Source: Purshia tridentata (Eukaryota > Streptophyta > Magnoliopsida > Rosales > Rosaceae). From it: a DNA stretch of 25,535 bases. Below, piece by piece: positions 1 to 10,263 of the stretch. The translations under genes were made by a program, and so were the position numbers. The notes under the pieces are model-generated. The model did not search any database. It saw nothing but the letters and a program-made list of their open reading frames with translations, and had not been told where the DNA came from. Each line of letters begins with the position of its first letter. Position 1 is the first letter of the stretch. The stretch is from the NCBI GenBank assembly GCA_003254885.1, contig QANT01003083.1, positions 1-25,535 on the forward strand, given 5' to 3'.

Positions 1-496
1 ATTTCAACAAAAATAATATGCATACTTATTTAATACTTTTGTTTTGTGCACAAAAAATTATAAACTAGTAAAATGCCATTTTTTTGCCCAAACAAATAAG
101 TTAAAAACATTTTCAACATTATGTCTATTTTAGTAATTATAAACAGTCACAACAATTTTGTATTACAATTTACCAAATACCTTCATTTTGCACAGCAGTT
201 TTGAAAACATAGTTTACCAAACGCTTAGCTGACTTTACTTCACAGCTGTTTTGTTTCACAGTTGTTTTACTTTATAGCAATTGTATTTCACAGCAATACC
301 AAACTAAGCCTTAAAGTTCACAAAATGTACTTTATGTGAGACAACCGTTGAATACAAAGGTAATTTTTCTCTTATTAAATAAAATAAAAGCACTGGAGAC
401 CGTCTTAAATATATTTCACAGATTTGGAAATTTGTAGCCAAAGTCTGCATTATTTTTGCATTACATTACAAATGTTTGGCATGTCAAAAGAGAATT
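1..496. repeat. AT-rich 3' flank with hAT-like CACAG subterminal repeats
   Basis: This stretch lies downstream of the RNase H-MATH gene and has no credible coding region. Between about 191 and 310 it carries four near-copies of a CACAGC(A/T)GTTTT-like motif, at about 191, 241, 257 and 289. It also has two ACCAAAC motifs, one in the sequence TACCAAACTAAGCC near 297. Clustered short subterminal repeats of this kind are typical of non-autonomous hAT elements. The left end is outside the window, so neither terminal inverted repeat nor target duplication can be verified. The 3' UTR of the minus-strand gene must overlap the right part. Calling it hAT is an inference. Confidence 0.4.
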
Positions 497-3231
497 CTAC
501 AGAAACGGTACCCCCTCCCATAACCTTAACTCAGTATCCATATCTGTATCGTTGAAGCCGTCTTCAGCGTGTATCATATCTCTTCTTGCTACCGCAAGAT
601 CCGCCTCCACAACAGCTAGCTTAGCCCTCAGCTTTTTCGTTTCAATCTCCAGAGCATTCACATCCTCTCTTAGTCTTTTCCGTTGTTCTGCCCTTTCCAC
701 ATATTTTTTCATACTCAAACCCCATTGAACACGGGGCTCCAGCCAAGTCAAGTCAAACCTGAAGGTCTCAAGCTCCTCCCATAATAGTTTTAGGTGCTCG
801 CATGCACCCTCGGTCATATCCTTGACCTTTGTGGTCTTCAGAAAATGCAAGAGTCGGCCCAAAGCCGTGAATGCCCATTCGGTAAACATATGACTTCTCT
901 TCAGTTGGCATTCAATTAGATTAGGATGCTGCGAACAAACTTCCTCTAGCAATGGAACATAAGCTTTCTTTATTCGCCCTAAACCCCAAAAATCCATGAC
1001 ATCGCCAGCCGGTGTGGAGGACACATCCTCTTGTTCCTTGAGAGAAGGGTTAGTAGGGTCAGTGCAAACTCGTCCAGAACTTGGCACATCCTGGTAGGCA
1101 GGAACCCGTTCACAACTTGGTGCTTTGTGTGCTGTTAAAGAGTCTGGAACTTTCAAAGAATCCACATTTGAAGGTCCTCTCTGGTTATGTTCCTGTTCTG
1201 AGGGTTCCACAGGTGCAGAAATGCCAGTCTTTTGGTCTTCTAAAAACTTAGCTTCAGCCTTATGGACTGCAACCTTGGCATTAATGATACATGTATCATT
1301 CACGAAATACTCACTACTATGGTCATAAAGCCAACTTAGAGGAATTAGAAATTTGAAGCCGAAGTCACTCTCCCAAGTATTGAACACATGTACAGTGTCT
1401 GAAAATCAAAATATAGAAGATCACAAAATACAGTAATCATCAATAGGTAATAAAATAAATGAAAAATAAGGGAAGCTCATTCCTAAGTTTTTATACCAAT
1501 GTTCAAATATGAACTCAATTAGCTTCCACAGCTTAACATGCCCATAATAAACAAATGTTTATATATATAGTAAACACATACACACACAGCGATAGCGATA
1601 GGGAAAGAGGTACACACACAGCCCATAAATTAGAAAGCAGTCTTCTTCTACGTCTTTCATGTTTTTCCCCTTCTGGGCTAAGCACTAAATAGAAAGCATT
1701 CAGGCAAATGAATATTCAACCAATTAGCCACATGAATGTAAGCTCATACTTTTATAATTGTCATATACTTTAAGTAAATTTACATTTTGTGCTTTTAATG
1801 GCATTCATCTGTTTTACACATGATAACCATGTTATTACCTAATTGACCAAAGCCATGTAAATGGCATTCACCTTTTTGCGGTAAGTGTGACACTGAATCA
1901 AAGCAAAACCTCCATGACAGCATGTAAGAATCACTAGTTCCATTTCATAAATTAGCATTGCCATAAAATGAAAGGATCAAAAGACAACACACAAAAACAC
2001 AAGAATATATGTAAATAAACAAACAGAACACAAAGTACCCTTTGTTTTCTTAATTTTCTTGCTGGTGCGTTGAACTTGATTAACCATGGTCAAGCTGAAT
2101 TGGGCATATCTGGACCACCCATCTTGCAATTTCGAAGGGCCTGCAACATCCAAATACGCCGTCAAATAGTCTGGGTCGTTCCCCCTTGAATACATAATGA
2201 TCCGCCTGACAAAACCAACCAAGGCAAGTCCAACACCATAACATATCACAAGGTCTAAAATACTTATTTAAGCATATGTGAACAGCAAGAGACACTCAGA
2301 AAATACCATTTCAAATCACCAATGACGAAAACCTCAGAGTAATCCTTGAAGTTATTCCGCTTAGAGAAGTTGTCAATCTTCCATGTGAATGTCACTTCCT
2401 CCACTTCCCCCACTTTATCCGCGTCCTGCACTCCCTCCACTTCCTCCACTTCCTCTACTTCCTCCAACTCCTCCACCTCCTCCATCTCCTCCACTTCCTC
2501 CACTTGCTGATCATTCATTCCCGGAGCATTCTGATTCTTCAACTCTTTACAAAGAACAAATCTTGGTCTCGCTACTCTACACAAATCCTGAACTAAAATC
2601 GAGCGACAATGAGGAGGAGGAACATCAAAGTAGTGACACCCCATCGGCAAAGTAAGCCCGAAATTGGCAAGAGAATCAGCCACACTGTTTTGCTCCCTGT
2701 ACACAAAATTCAGAGAACATCTCCACCTTTTGTTATGGAGGAGAGCCTGGCAGCTCTTAATCACATTACAAAGAGGGTCATTCGGGTTCACCTCAACTGG
2801 GTTTAACACAAGCTTAATAGCCGTTCTTGAGTCACTTTCCACTTCAACAGCAGCCCACCCAGATTTCCAAGCAAGCTCCAAGCCTCTGTGTAAGGCCCCA
2901 AGCTCTGACTCAATAACTCGGCCTGCCCCAAGATTTGCAGCAAACCCTGCTAGCCATTCTCCATTACAGTTTCTGATCACGCCGCCTCCGCCTATGGACC
3001 CAGATCCGCTTCGGCGACTCCCGTCGACGTTGAGCTTGCACCAGCCATGTGGGGGAAAGCTCCAAGACAAGAACAACTCCTTCTTGGCTTTCCTGGGTTT
3101 CCTTCTGTTGGGGTCAAACAGGACATGCATAAACTTTGTAAGACATAAGACCCAGATATGAAAAAGTGAAATCTATGCTTCAAAGTAGAGAATTTCTCAA
3201 ACCATTGGGGTTGAGAGACGTACCTTGGCAT
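497..3231 (-). CDS. RNase H-MATH-coiled-coil fusion protein
   Basis: Spliced minus-strand gene with exons 3231-3224, 3104-2307, 2205-2039 and 1398-497, giving 624 aa. Donors are GTACGT, GTATTT and GTACTT; every acceptor is CAG, and phases match at each junction. Residues about 15-150 are an RNase H fold of the RVT_3 type found in plant non-LTR retroelements, with acidic residues D30 (NVDGS), E70 (ESELGAL), D94 (ESDS) and D146 (VADSLA). An acidic EEV-repeat linker spans about 203-240. A complete MATH/TRAF-like domain spans about 242-370 (FTWKIDNFS, KWRIIMYSRGN, YLDVAG, VFNTWESDFGF). The C-terminal part (about 460-603) resembles plant MATH-plus-coiled-coil proteins of the RTM3 class and ends in a heptad-rich coiled coil at 552-603. 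RNase H, linker and the start of MATH share one 798-nt exon, so the fusion is genomic. The start is the least certain point: ATG at 3231 gives an 8-nt coding exon, while ATG at 3130 reads straight into the same frame. Expression is not shown by sequence. Confidence 0.85.
1399..2038 (-). other. Intron of the MATH gene with simple repeats
   Basis: This 640-bp intron separates the two parts of the MATH domain. It is bounded by GTACTT and TTTTCAG on the minus strand. It is AT-rich and holds short AT and CA microsatellite runs at about 1560-1625. No gene or intact transposon is visible in it. Confidence 0.7.
2396..2505 (-). repeat. In-frame minisatellite coding the acidic EEV linker
   Basis: A tandem array of 9-bp units (GAGGAAGTG-like on the minus strand) codes for repeated Glu-Glu-Val with Met and Leu variants. 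It joins the RNase H part to the MATH part. Because units are multiples of three bases, gain or loss would change linker length without shifting frame. The same DNA read on the plus strand gives a proline/leucine-rich frame, which is only a shadow. Confidence 0.8.
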
Positions 3232-4472
3232 TGACGATTCTAAGAATGAAGATGCAGAATCTGACCTAACTCGAACAGGAAACAGAATTCAGAGGAAAAT
3301 AGACAAAAGAAGAAAAAAAAATTGAAAGCGGGAGTAAAACTTCCAGTCTATCACCTAAAAGACCAAATTGACCCCAACTCAACTCAACTACAGTCTACAT
3401 AAGGAATTGAAAACAGTCAACTCATACACCTTCACTCAACTCAATGCACGTGCACATGTACATTTTCAGTGCAACTTTACTTTCTATTTTAGGAATAAAC
3501 TCATACAACGCATGTGCATTGTCTCTATTTCTTGTAAGGTAATCTAGCACGTAAGGCGAAGAAAGGGATTTGGATCCTCCCATTCATCACCTTACTTATT
3601 TTAACTCTAAAGTATAAAACACCAAATCTTGTGGTTTACATTGATTTTATGATTTTTATTATTATTTAGTTCTTTTACCTCTCCATCCCCAAGCTCCATC
3701 ATTTGTGAAAAATTTAACTCTCGTCTTTTTAAATCTCTCTCTTGCAGACAGTACATCTTTGACACCGTCTCAAAACTCTCAGCCACTACTTTTTACTTTC
3801 ATAACCCACAAGATCTAAGAACTTCCATTGCTAATCTATCTTTGTATTCTTTGTTCAATTTGTGATTTCAATGGCTATAACATTCTCAGACCCACTAGGC
3901 ACTAGAGATAATCTCAAACAAAAAATTTCAATTGCACCTACCATCCATATTTTTCCTCTAGTTTGATCTGAGTATTTCATCCAACACTAGAAGCAATCCC
4001 AAATTTATTTATGAGATTTATTTTTGTGTTTATTGGTTGCCATTGCCAAGAAAAAAGGAGAAAGTTAAAGTTAAGAGAAAAAAATATGGCTTACAGTCAC
4101 AGAAAGATAATTTGATGGATGAGGAAGAATAAAATAAAGAGAGATATTATGAAATTAACGATATTTATTGCATTTTAATTTCATTTGATTGATCAAAAGA
4201 GTTTAATTAAGTTCTAGAAACTCTTGAGCCCAATGAACATATAACAATATTCCCGTAGCGCTATATTATTTCCTTGGTCAAATAAATTCAAAGGCAAAAA
4301 AGCGATGCAAGAACTGCCTTGAACTTAATTACGAGCTAATAATTGGCAAGACTAAAACAAACATATGATTAATTCCTTCATATCTTTCAGATTTAAGTTC
4401 TCAGAGAAAATTAAATAACAATATACAAGAGCTGGCAGCATGAACCCACTGCACCTACTGAAAAGGTTGTCA
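3232..4472. other. Intergenic: upstream of RNase H-MATH gene, downstream of MPC gene
   Basis: About 1.2 kb of AT-rich DNA between two minus-strand genes. The part next to 3231 should hold the 5' UTR and promoter of the RNase H-MATH gene, and the part next to 4473 the 3' UTR of the MPC gene. I see no credible coding region, RNA gene or bounded transposon. No convincing core promoter element could be pinned down. Confidence 0.5.
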
Positions 4473-6533
4473 TTATTCTTTTGCCACAGCTGCTTCTGTG
4501 TCGGAAAAGTAGTCATGCCTGTAAGTATTAGAAGAGGGGATTAGTAGCATGAAACAAACACTCAATGCTGAACCTGCCACTAAGCTTGTAGTCACAGACA
4601 ACTTTGGCACACAAGAATCATGAAATACTATTATGATCATCTTCTTCAGATAAAGTCTTAATTCTCAACAAACAAACCATCTTTCACCATCCAAAATAAT
4701 AAATAGCTACTTTCACCAAAGTTTCACCATGAATTCCCAAATCATATATCAAACAAAAGAATATATACTCGACCCCAGCTTACGTGATTTTGCGTGTTAG
4801 TTGATACAAGCCTGTCCCAGCCATTGCAACATTAACACTAAAAAGATTCCAGTTTTTCTGCAATTTCAGAATCATATTGTGAAAACCTTAGAATCAGCTG
4901 TAAGTAAATTTGTCTTAAATATCAAACTGAAATTGTCTAGTGCAGCAAGCACATCAATCATTAAGGCCAACAGGTACCAATTCATAAATGAAGAACTGAA
5001 ATGCCCATATGCTGCCAATCAACCAGATAAAAGCACTTCTGCTTGTGTAATTATATAGGTCATTCATCTAATTCAACCCAACTTTGATACAGAAGTTGGT
5101 TAATTAACCAGAGAAGCAGTAAGAGGGGTTTTATATAAAGAAAATATGTACAAAAAAATTGATTTTGTTAAGAGGCAAAAGAAATGTACAGAAAGGTCAA
5201 ACAGTTAAGAACGACGTCCTTAGAGTAATAGAATTAAGTGTTAGACTGAGCTCATATATTGTATATGAGCCCAATCAAGAACAATTCAAGGAAACCCTCA
5301 TGTAATAAAAAACAGCCTATCATGAAAAGAGAGACTTGCTCAATGAGCAGCTTGTTGTGTCTTCAGTCATAATATGAATAAAAATCAAGGGCACCTATCT
5401 TAGGTGCAGTTTCCGTCAAGGACTGTGGTTGAAGCCCCTGTGGTTGTGTATTACTGTTAGACTGTAACATCTTTCAGAGCTAGAAATCAAACATACCGGA
5501 GTAATCACCATACTGTAACGAGACCAAATGAGTCCAGTGCATGTAACAGCTGCACAATGATATTTGAGGTTATAACATAATTCTAAACATAGATCAATCA
5601 TCAAATACACTTCAACAGAACCTATTTCTTGAAAGGGTATGGGCATTACCTATTTGCTGAGGATAAGACAGCTTTTCAGGTGGCTTTGAGAAATCAGCAA
5701 TATTTGCTATGCTAATACCCCATTTGAAAGTTGGAGCCCAAAAGTGAACTGCATTATCATGAGACACTCTTAAATGTATTAGTCACTAAAATATCATGAC
5801 ACCTTTTGAGACTTATGCTATTGATACAAGCTCTAATTGTGAGTTTTTGAGATTGCAAGAAATTAGTTGTCTTGTAGAAAATTGTTTAAGATATAAAATA
5901 GCAAGTTATATCCATTAGTTTTCTTTCTCATGAAATTGACACTAATCCTACCAGTTAACAATTTATATGCATAGTTTTTATTACAAATATTATAAAATTG
6001 ATTGTGCAATTAAAAATAATATCATTGGATAAATAATAACTTAGTTATGATGTGCATATTGAAAAAGACATATATACTATCACATTGTTGATAAACTTAT
6101 CATGCACTGAAAAATTAGCATAATTTCAATGAATATAAATTCTATTAATCAATACCAAATTCTAGCTTATTGTCAAATGTTGCCCCATAAAGTGAATTCC
6201 TGGCTTCGCAACCGAAATAAATAAAGAATACCAGAAGTTCATCAAAAATTGATCATGTCCACAGATTTTAACAATAGCATATGAAAAATGGCTTATTCAA
6301 TTGTCAAAACCTGAATGTCTGCCTGAATTATCCAAAACCCAGACAGCAAAATTCAATCTTTCACAGGATTGAATCTAATCCAAGATAACAAATTTAAAGC
6401 TCTCGAACTTGCTCAAAACCATATAATATCCAATTATAGAAAGTTGAAATGAAAGAAAAAGGAATGTAAAGAACGAACTTGTTTTAGGGCCTGCTGGGTG
6501 GTTCAAGAAAGATTGGAACTTCGAAGCTGCCAT
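4473..6533 (-). CDS. MPC4-like: Mitochondrial pyruvate carrier subunit, MPC2 type (plant MPC3/MPC4)
   Basis: Five exons, 6533-6479, 5748-5650, 5549-5497, 4857-4784 and 4518-4473, join in frame to 108 aa, the usual length of this family. All introns are GT-AG. The protein is an inner mitochondrial membrane subunit that, with an MPC1-type partner, imports pyruvate into the matrix. The diagnostic blocks are present: NHPAGPKTIHFWAPTFKWG at 11-29, ANIADFSKPPEKLSYPQQ at 33-50, VTCTGLIWSRYSMVITPKN at 53-71, and NLFSVNVAMAGTGLYQLTRK at 73-92. The HPAGPKT and KPPEKLS motifs mark the MPC2-type rather than the MPC1-type subunit. Hydrophobic segments near 20-36, 51-68 and 74-90 fit the expected three-helix layout. 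The family start is the Met at 6533. An in-frame Met at 6614 would add 27 residues but lacks family support. Position 94 is Thr in KITHDY, formed across the last splice. I cannot tell MPC3 from MPC4. Confidence 0.95.
5749..6478 (-). other. First intron of the MPC gene
   Basis: This 730-bp AT-rich intron has donor GTTCGT and acceptor ATGCAG. It splits the codon for Ile19 in the PKTIHFW motif. I see no coding sequence or clearly bounded mobile element in it. Confidence 0.8.
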
Positions 6534-7299
6534 GGGATCCAATGATCGGTCTCTCTCTGTCTCTGTGAGTTTTGGGAAAACAGAGGGAAGTTCTTCACCT
6601 ACCACTCGTGCCACCGACTTTGGGACTTCAAGCCATGTTTAGAATCTCATTCTCGCCTAATTACTTTGGGGCCAGGTTTTATTATGGGCATTTTAGACTT
6701 TTTGAGTGGTTCTTTGTCACTATCTAAACCATCCACTCTTGATACGTCACATGTATTTTTACCGATTAATGAATTGAGAAAATGTGTGGTTGGGTTGCAA
6801 TTGTCGAAGGGACACCCCATTCCGGATGTTTGGGAAGTAGAAATTAATTTAATTCCCTCATTTGGTAAATGCAGGAAAATGATATTTTTGCTCAAGTTTC
6901 AGTTTTATTTTCTTCCTTTTAGAAAAATACTTATTATAAATTTTGTAAATAAATTTATTCCTGTCAATTTTTTAAAATTTCAAATCTAACTAAACCATTT
7001 ATTACATATTCTTTTAATACTCGTAGGTGTAATTGAAAAATTAAATAATTTTTATTTTCTATTCATACACTTATCAAACATAAGAATGAAAATAAAAAAG
7101 TAATATTTTTTGTTTATTTTTCAAGCATTACCAAACATAGTAATATAGATCTTACCTTTCATTCACTCTGGAAAATACATAAGAATTGTAAATCAATTTC
7201 ATGAACCAAACGAGCCCAAAGAGAAAAGACCTTACACACTCCATCTCTCTTTCCCTTTCTCCTTCCCTCACCCAACACATCCCATCAACTCAGACAAAA
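6534..7299. other. Upstream region of the MPC gene
   Basis: The first ~100 bp upstream of 6533 hold the 5' UTR and promoter of the MPC gene. An open frame continues in phase to an ATG at 6614. The rest is AT-rich. The block at about 6850-7215 has several (A)CCAAAC/TTTGGT motifs (TTTGGTAAATG near 6861, TTACCAAACAT near 7128, AACCAAACGAG near 7205), suggestive of an eroded small transposon. Open frames at 6647-6989 show no protein similarity I recognise. Confidence 0.4.
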
Positions 7300-7686
7300 A
7301 CAAACACACACACACACACCTAGCCCTCCCCCTCCCCTCACCTGACCACCTGCCTTCCTTCCAGACCCACCCAACCCCTCATCTCCCCCATCTCTCTCTC
7401 ATTCCCATTCCCCCCCGAACATTCACTTAGAAAAAAAAACTACAAGTTTGGCGGATCAGTGCCGAAATTAGTTGTTTTGTTCGACAGTTACCTATTGAAT
7501 AGAACATGATTGTTAGGCGGGCACCTGCTGAACGAAATAACCAGTTTCGATATTGGTCCACCAAACTTGCAACTTTTTTTTAAGTGGATGTTCGGAGGGA
7601 AGAGAGAGAGAGAGAGGCTGGGTGGGTCGGCTGAAAGGGAGAGGTGGTCGGGTGAGGGAGGGGGAGGGGCTGGGTGTGTTTTTTTA
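7300..7686. repeat. Long imperfect inverted repeat (foldback element or hairpin)
   Basis: The left arm (about 7300-7487) and right arm (about 7525-7686) are reverse complements of each other with scattered mismatches, around a loop of roughly 37 nt. Matching landmarks are CTAGCCCTCCCCCTCCCCTC near 7319 against GGGAGGGGGAGGGGCTGGG near 7655, CCCGAACATTCACTTA near 7414 against TAAGTGGATGTTCGG near 7581, and ACAAGTTTGGCGG near 7442 against CCACCAAACTTGC near 7558. The arms hold CT/GA and CA/GT simple repeats, but the similarity continues through unique sequence. I find no target duplication, so its class is unknown. Confidence 0.75.
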
Positions 7687-8764
7687 ATGGATAATATTAG
7701 GAGATTATGTTATTGTACCACATTTGTGATATTACATAATGTGGCTTTCTAGCCGTCCTTAATAGAAAATAGATCCCCTAGCATTACCCATAATAGTATG
7801 CATCCTTCAACTTTCTGCGACTGAAACTTCAAGATAAACGGCACCTTCCACTTCAATACATATTCAACATGAAATTAGCAAATAAGATCAATTATTGTTT
7901 TAAAAGAAATCTCCAACAAGTTCCTAAAGAGAAAGAAAACCAAAAAAAAAAAAATCTAACAAGTTATTGACCTTTAAGTTGGACGCAATGACGCAGTCAT
8001 CCTAATTGAAAATCTAGTCAGTTAAACATCAGCACTCCACTGGGGGTTTTCTTTTTTAAGTCTAGGAAAAGGGGAGGGGCAAAAATAGAGGTAATTTGAA
8101 ATAATGGGGTGTGAGACGAGTATATTAATATTGTTTCTAAACTTAGTAATGGCGTAGATTTAAGATGGATGGGAATATGATTAGGGATGACAACAGGGTC
8201 ACTGTAAGATAAATTATTAAAGAGTTTTAATCTTGTTCTACGCATGTTCATGGTTTACGGTCTAATCATATTTATTTTTTTCATAATGTTGGAGAGATCC
8301 CATATTGGAATCTCGAGATCGTATAATAAGAACGGCTTATGACATGATTTTGGAGATTCAAGGACATCAAATTCCAATGCAATGGTCAAGGTAGGTTAAG
8401 AATAAACAAAGAGGAAAAGGTAGGTTCAGCTACTTCTTCAATTTTATTAGTAATATAGTTTATTAAGATCACTAATAATATCACGAAAATCTGGTGTACT
8501 TAGGTTCAGCTAGGAATGACTCACAATTACTTGAAAGAAAATGCCTGTGTTGTCCTTACCAATTCATCCAACATTGACTCACATACAACACATCAAGCAA
8601 GCACTCATACTAGAAGAAATTAAGTCTCAACAAACTATATCAACCTCCATTTATTTCGAGTTCTTGCACTCTCCACTTCAAGCCAAAATCATTCTTACCA
8701 GCTTTTCCAACCACCTACAGCTTTTTAATACTCTAAACTAGTGAGCTAGAGCCAAAGGGAAAAG
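7687..8764. other. Upstream region of the GDSL gene
   Basis: About 1.1 kb without a credible gene. It includes a 27-bp near-palindrome at 7718-7744 with CCACAT/ATGTGG ends, and a TGTTGGAGAGATCCCATATT stretch at 8287 resembling the start of some plant LTRs. The last hundred or so bases before 8765 should be the 5' UTR and promoter of the GDSL gene. An open frame at 8541-8741 lies here but looks like chance. Confidence 0.4.
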
Positions 8765-10263
8765 ATGGCAATCAGCATTTTTATGCACTATCACTGTTTC
8801 CTCCTATCCCATATCCTACTCCAAATTTCTTTGGTATATGCAAAAGTTCCGGCAATTATTGTGTTTGGAGACTCTTCTGTGGATTCAGGGAACAATAACC
8901 AGATATCAACGGTCCTAAAGAGCAATTTTGCGCCCTATGGTCGCGATTTCTTTGGTGGCAAGCCTACTGGGCGTTTTTCCAACGGTCGGGTTCCAACAGA
9001 CTTCATTTCTGAAGCTTTTTGGATCAAGCCAACCATACCTGCATATTTGGATCCAACTTATAACATTACAGATTTTGCTACTGGAGTTTGCTTTGCCTCT
9101 GCAGGAACTGGTTATGATAATGCCACTTCTGATGTGCTAGTAAGTCACATTATGACTCAACCTAGCTACTATCCCTAATAAAGGCCAATGACCTTTAGGT
9201 CAAGCAACACCTCCTTCCCCCTCAAGTATGAAGTGGAAGGGTGAGGTTGCAGATTCAATACCCAACTGGTGCATGAGTAAATCCAAGAAGTGAAAAGTAA
9301 AAAAGAGGAGAAAAAAAAATAATTTTGACAGACACGTATCTTTGTTTCCAACAATATTCAGAAATTCAATTATACTTTGATTTCTAATTGTTTTGATCAA
9401 GTTGCTTCTTGCTTTTGTATTCATGCTAATTATAATAGTAAGTAACTACAATATACTAAAGCCAGAACACATAGGCTTGTTTTATTTACAGCTGCTATAC
9501 TGGACTTGCAGTCTGTGATACCTCTCTGGAAGGAATTGGAATACTACAAGGAATACCAGAAGGACCTGAGAGACTATCTAGGCAATGAAAAAGCTAATGA
9601 GATTCTGCGAGAAGCACTTTACCTGATTAGTATAGGGACTAATGATTTCCTAGAAAACTACTACGTAGTTCCAGGCAGATCATCAGAGTTCTCCATAGAG
9701 GAGTACCAAAGTTTTCTAGCAGGAATTGCTGGAAATTTCATCACAGAGCTTTACCGGCTTGGAGCTAGAAAGATATCTATAGGTGGCCTTCCTCCAATGG
9801 GTTGTCTGCCATTGGAGAGAACTACAAATATCTTTAACGGGAGTGATTGTATTGAGGAGTACAATGATGTGGCTAGGACTTTCAATGAGAAGTTACAGGG
9901 ATTGGTTGAAAAGCTCAACACGGAGCTAGTCAGAATCCAACTTGTGATTTCAAACCCATATGATATTCTCTCAGAAATTATTCAAAACCCATATGCTTTT
10001 GGTGAGTGTTTTTCCTTGTTTTTCATTATAATTCCATGTTTTCAATGTGATAAATTTCATATTTTACAGGCTTTGACGATGCAGCAATAGCCTGTTGTGG
10101 CACAGGATTGTTTGAGATGAGTTACTTGTGTCACAAGATAAACCCATTGACATGTTCAGATGCAAATAAATATGTATTTTGGGATTCCTTCCACCCCACA
10201 GAGAGAACAAATGCTATTGTTGCAAATCATGTATTTAAAAATTGCCTAGCTCAATTTCTATGA
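8765..10263 (+). CDS. Secreted GDSL esterase/lipase
   Basis: Three exons, 8765-9139, 9512-10001 and 10070-10263, join with GT-AG introns in phases 0 and 1 to give 352 aa, the normal length for plant GDSL hydrolases. Residues 1-26 form a hydrophobic signal peptide, so the enzyme should enter the secretory pathway and act in the wall or apoplast. The catalytic blocks are all present: block I FGDSSVDSGNNN with nucleophile Ser37, block II GKPTGRFSNGR, block III IGTNDF with Gly167 and Asn169, and block V WDSFHPTE with Asp327 and His330. Conserved family segments such as FATGVCFASAGTGYDN, GARKISIGGLPPMGCLP and ACCGTGLFEM are intact. Potential N-glycosylation sites include NIT, NAT and NGS. It resembles the Arabidopsis At2g42990/At4g26790 subgroup. 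The natural substrate cannot be read from sequence. It is the only plus-strand gene here and converges with the SWIB gene. Confidence 0.96.
9182..9325 (+). mobile_element. tRNA-like SINE remnant in intron 1 of the GDSL gene
   Basis: Within the intron 9140-9511 there is a tRNA-like stretch. A box A-like sequence lies around 9184-9205 (AATGACCTTTAGGTCAAGCA). A box B-like sequence lies around 9243-9263 (GAGGTTGCAGATTCAATACC), which is GGTTCGANNCC with a small insertion. An A-rich tail follows at about 9293-9320. The spacing of about 60 bp suits an RNA polymerase III promoter of a plant SINE. No target duplication was found and the B box is damaged, so this is a dead copy at best. Confidence 0.45.

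Noticed and set aside
2389..2655. Proline/leucine-rich open frame on the plus strand
   Set aside because: It is the antisense reading of the EEV minisatellite and RNase H exon, which are clearly coding on the minus strand.
2664..3161. 165-codon plus-strand open frame
   Set aside because: It lies opposite the RNase H exon and shows no family motif; the minus strand has the conserved residues.
6647..6989. Overlapping open frames on both strands upstream of the MPC gene
   Set aside because: No family similarity, no splice context, and AT-rich composition like the surrounding noncoding DNA.
7510..7752. 80-codon plus-strand frame rich in Arg-Glu and Gly
   Set aside because: It is produced by GA-repeat tracts in the right arm of the inverted repeat and has no recognisable domain.
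9182..9263. Possible functional tRNA gene in the GDSL intron
   Set aside because: The box B carries an insertion, no cloverleaf can be formed, and an A-rich tail follows; a SINE remnant fits better.
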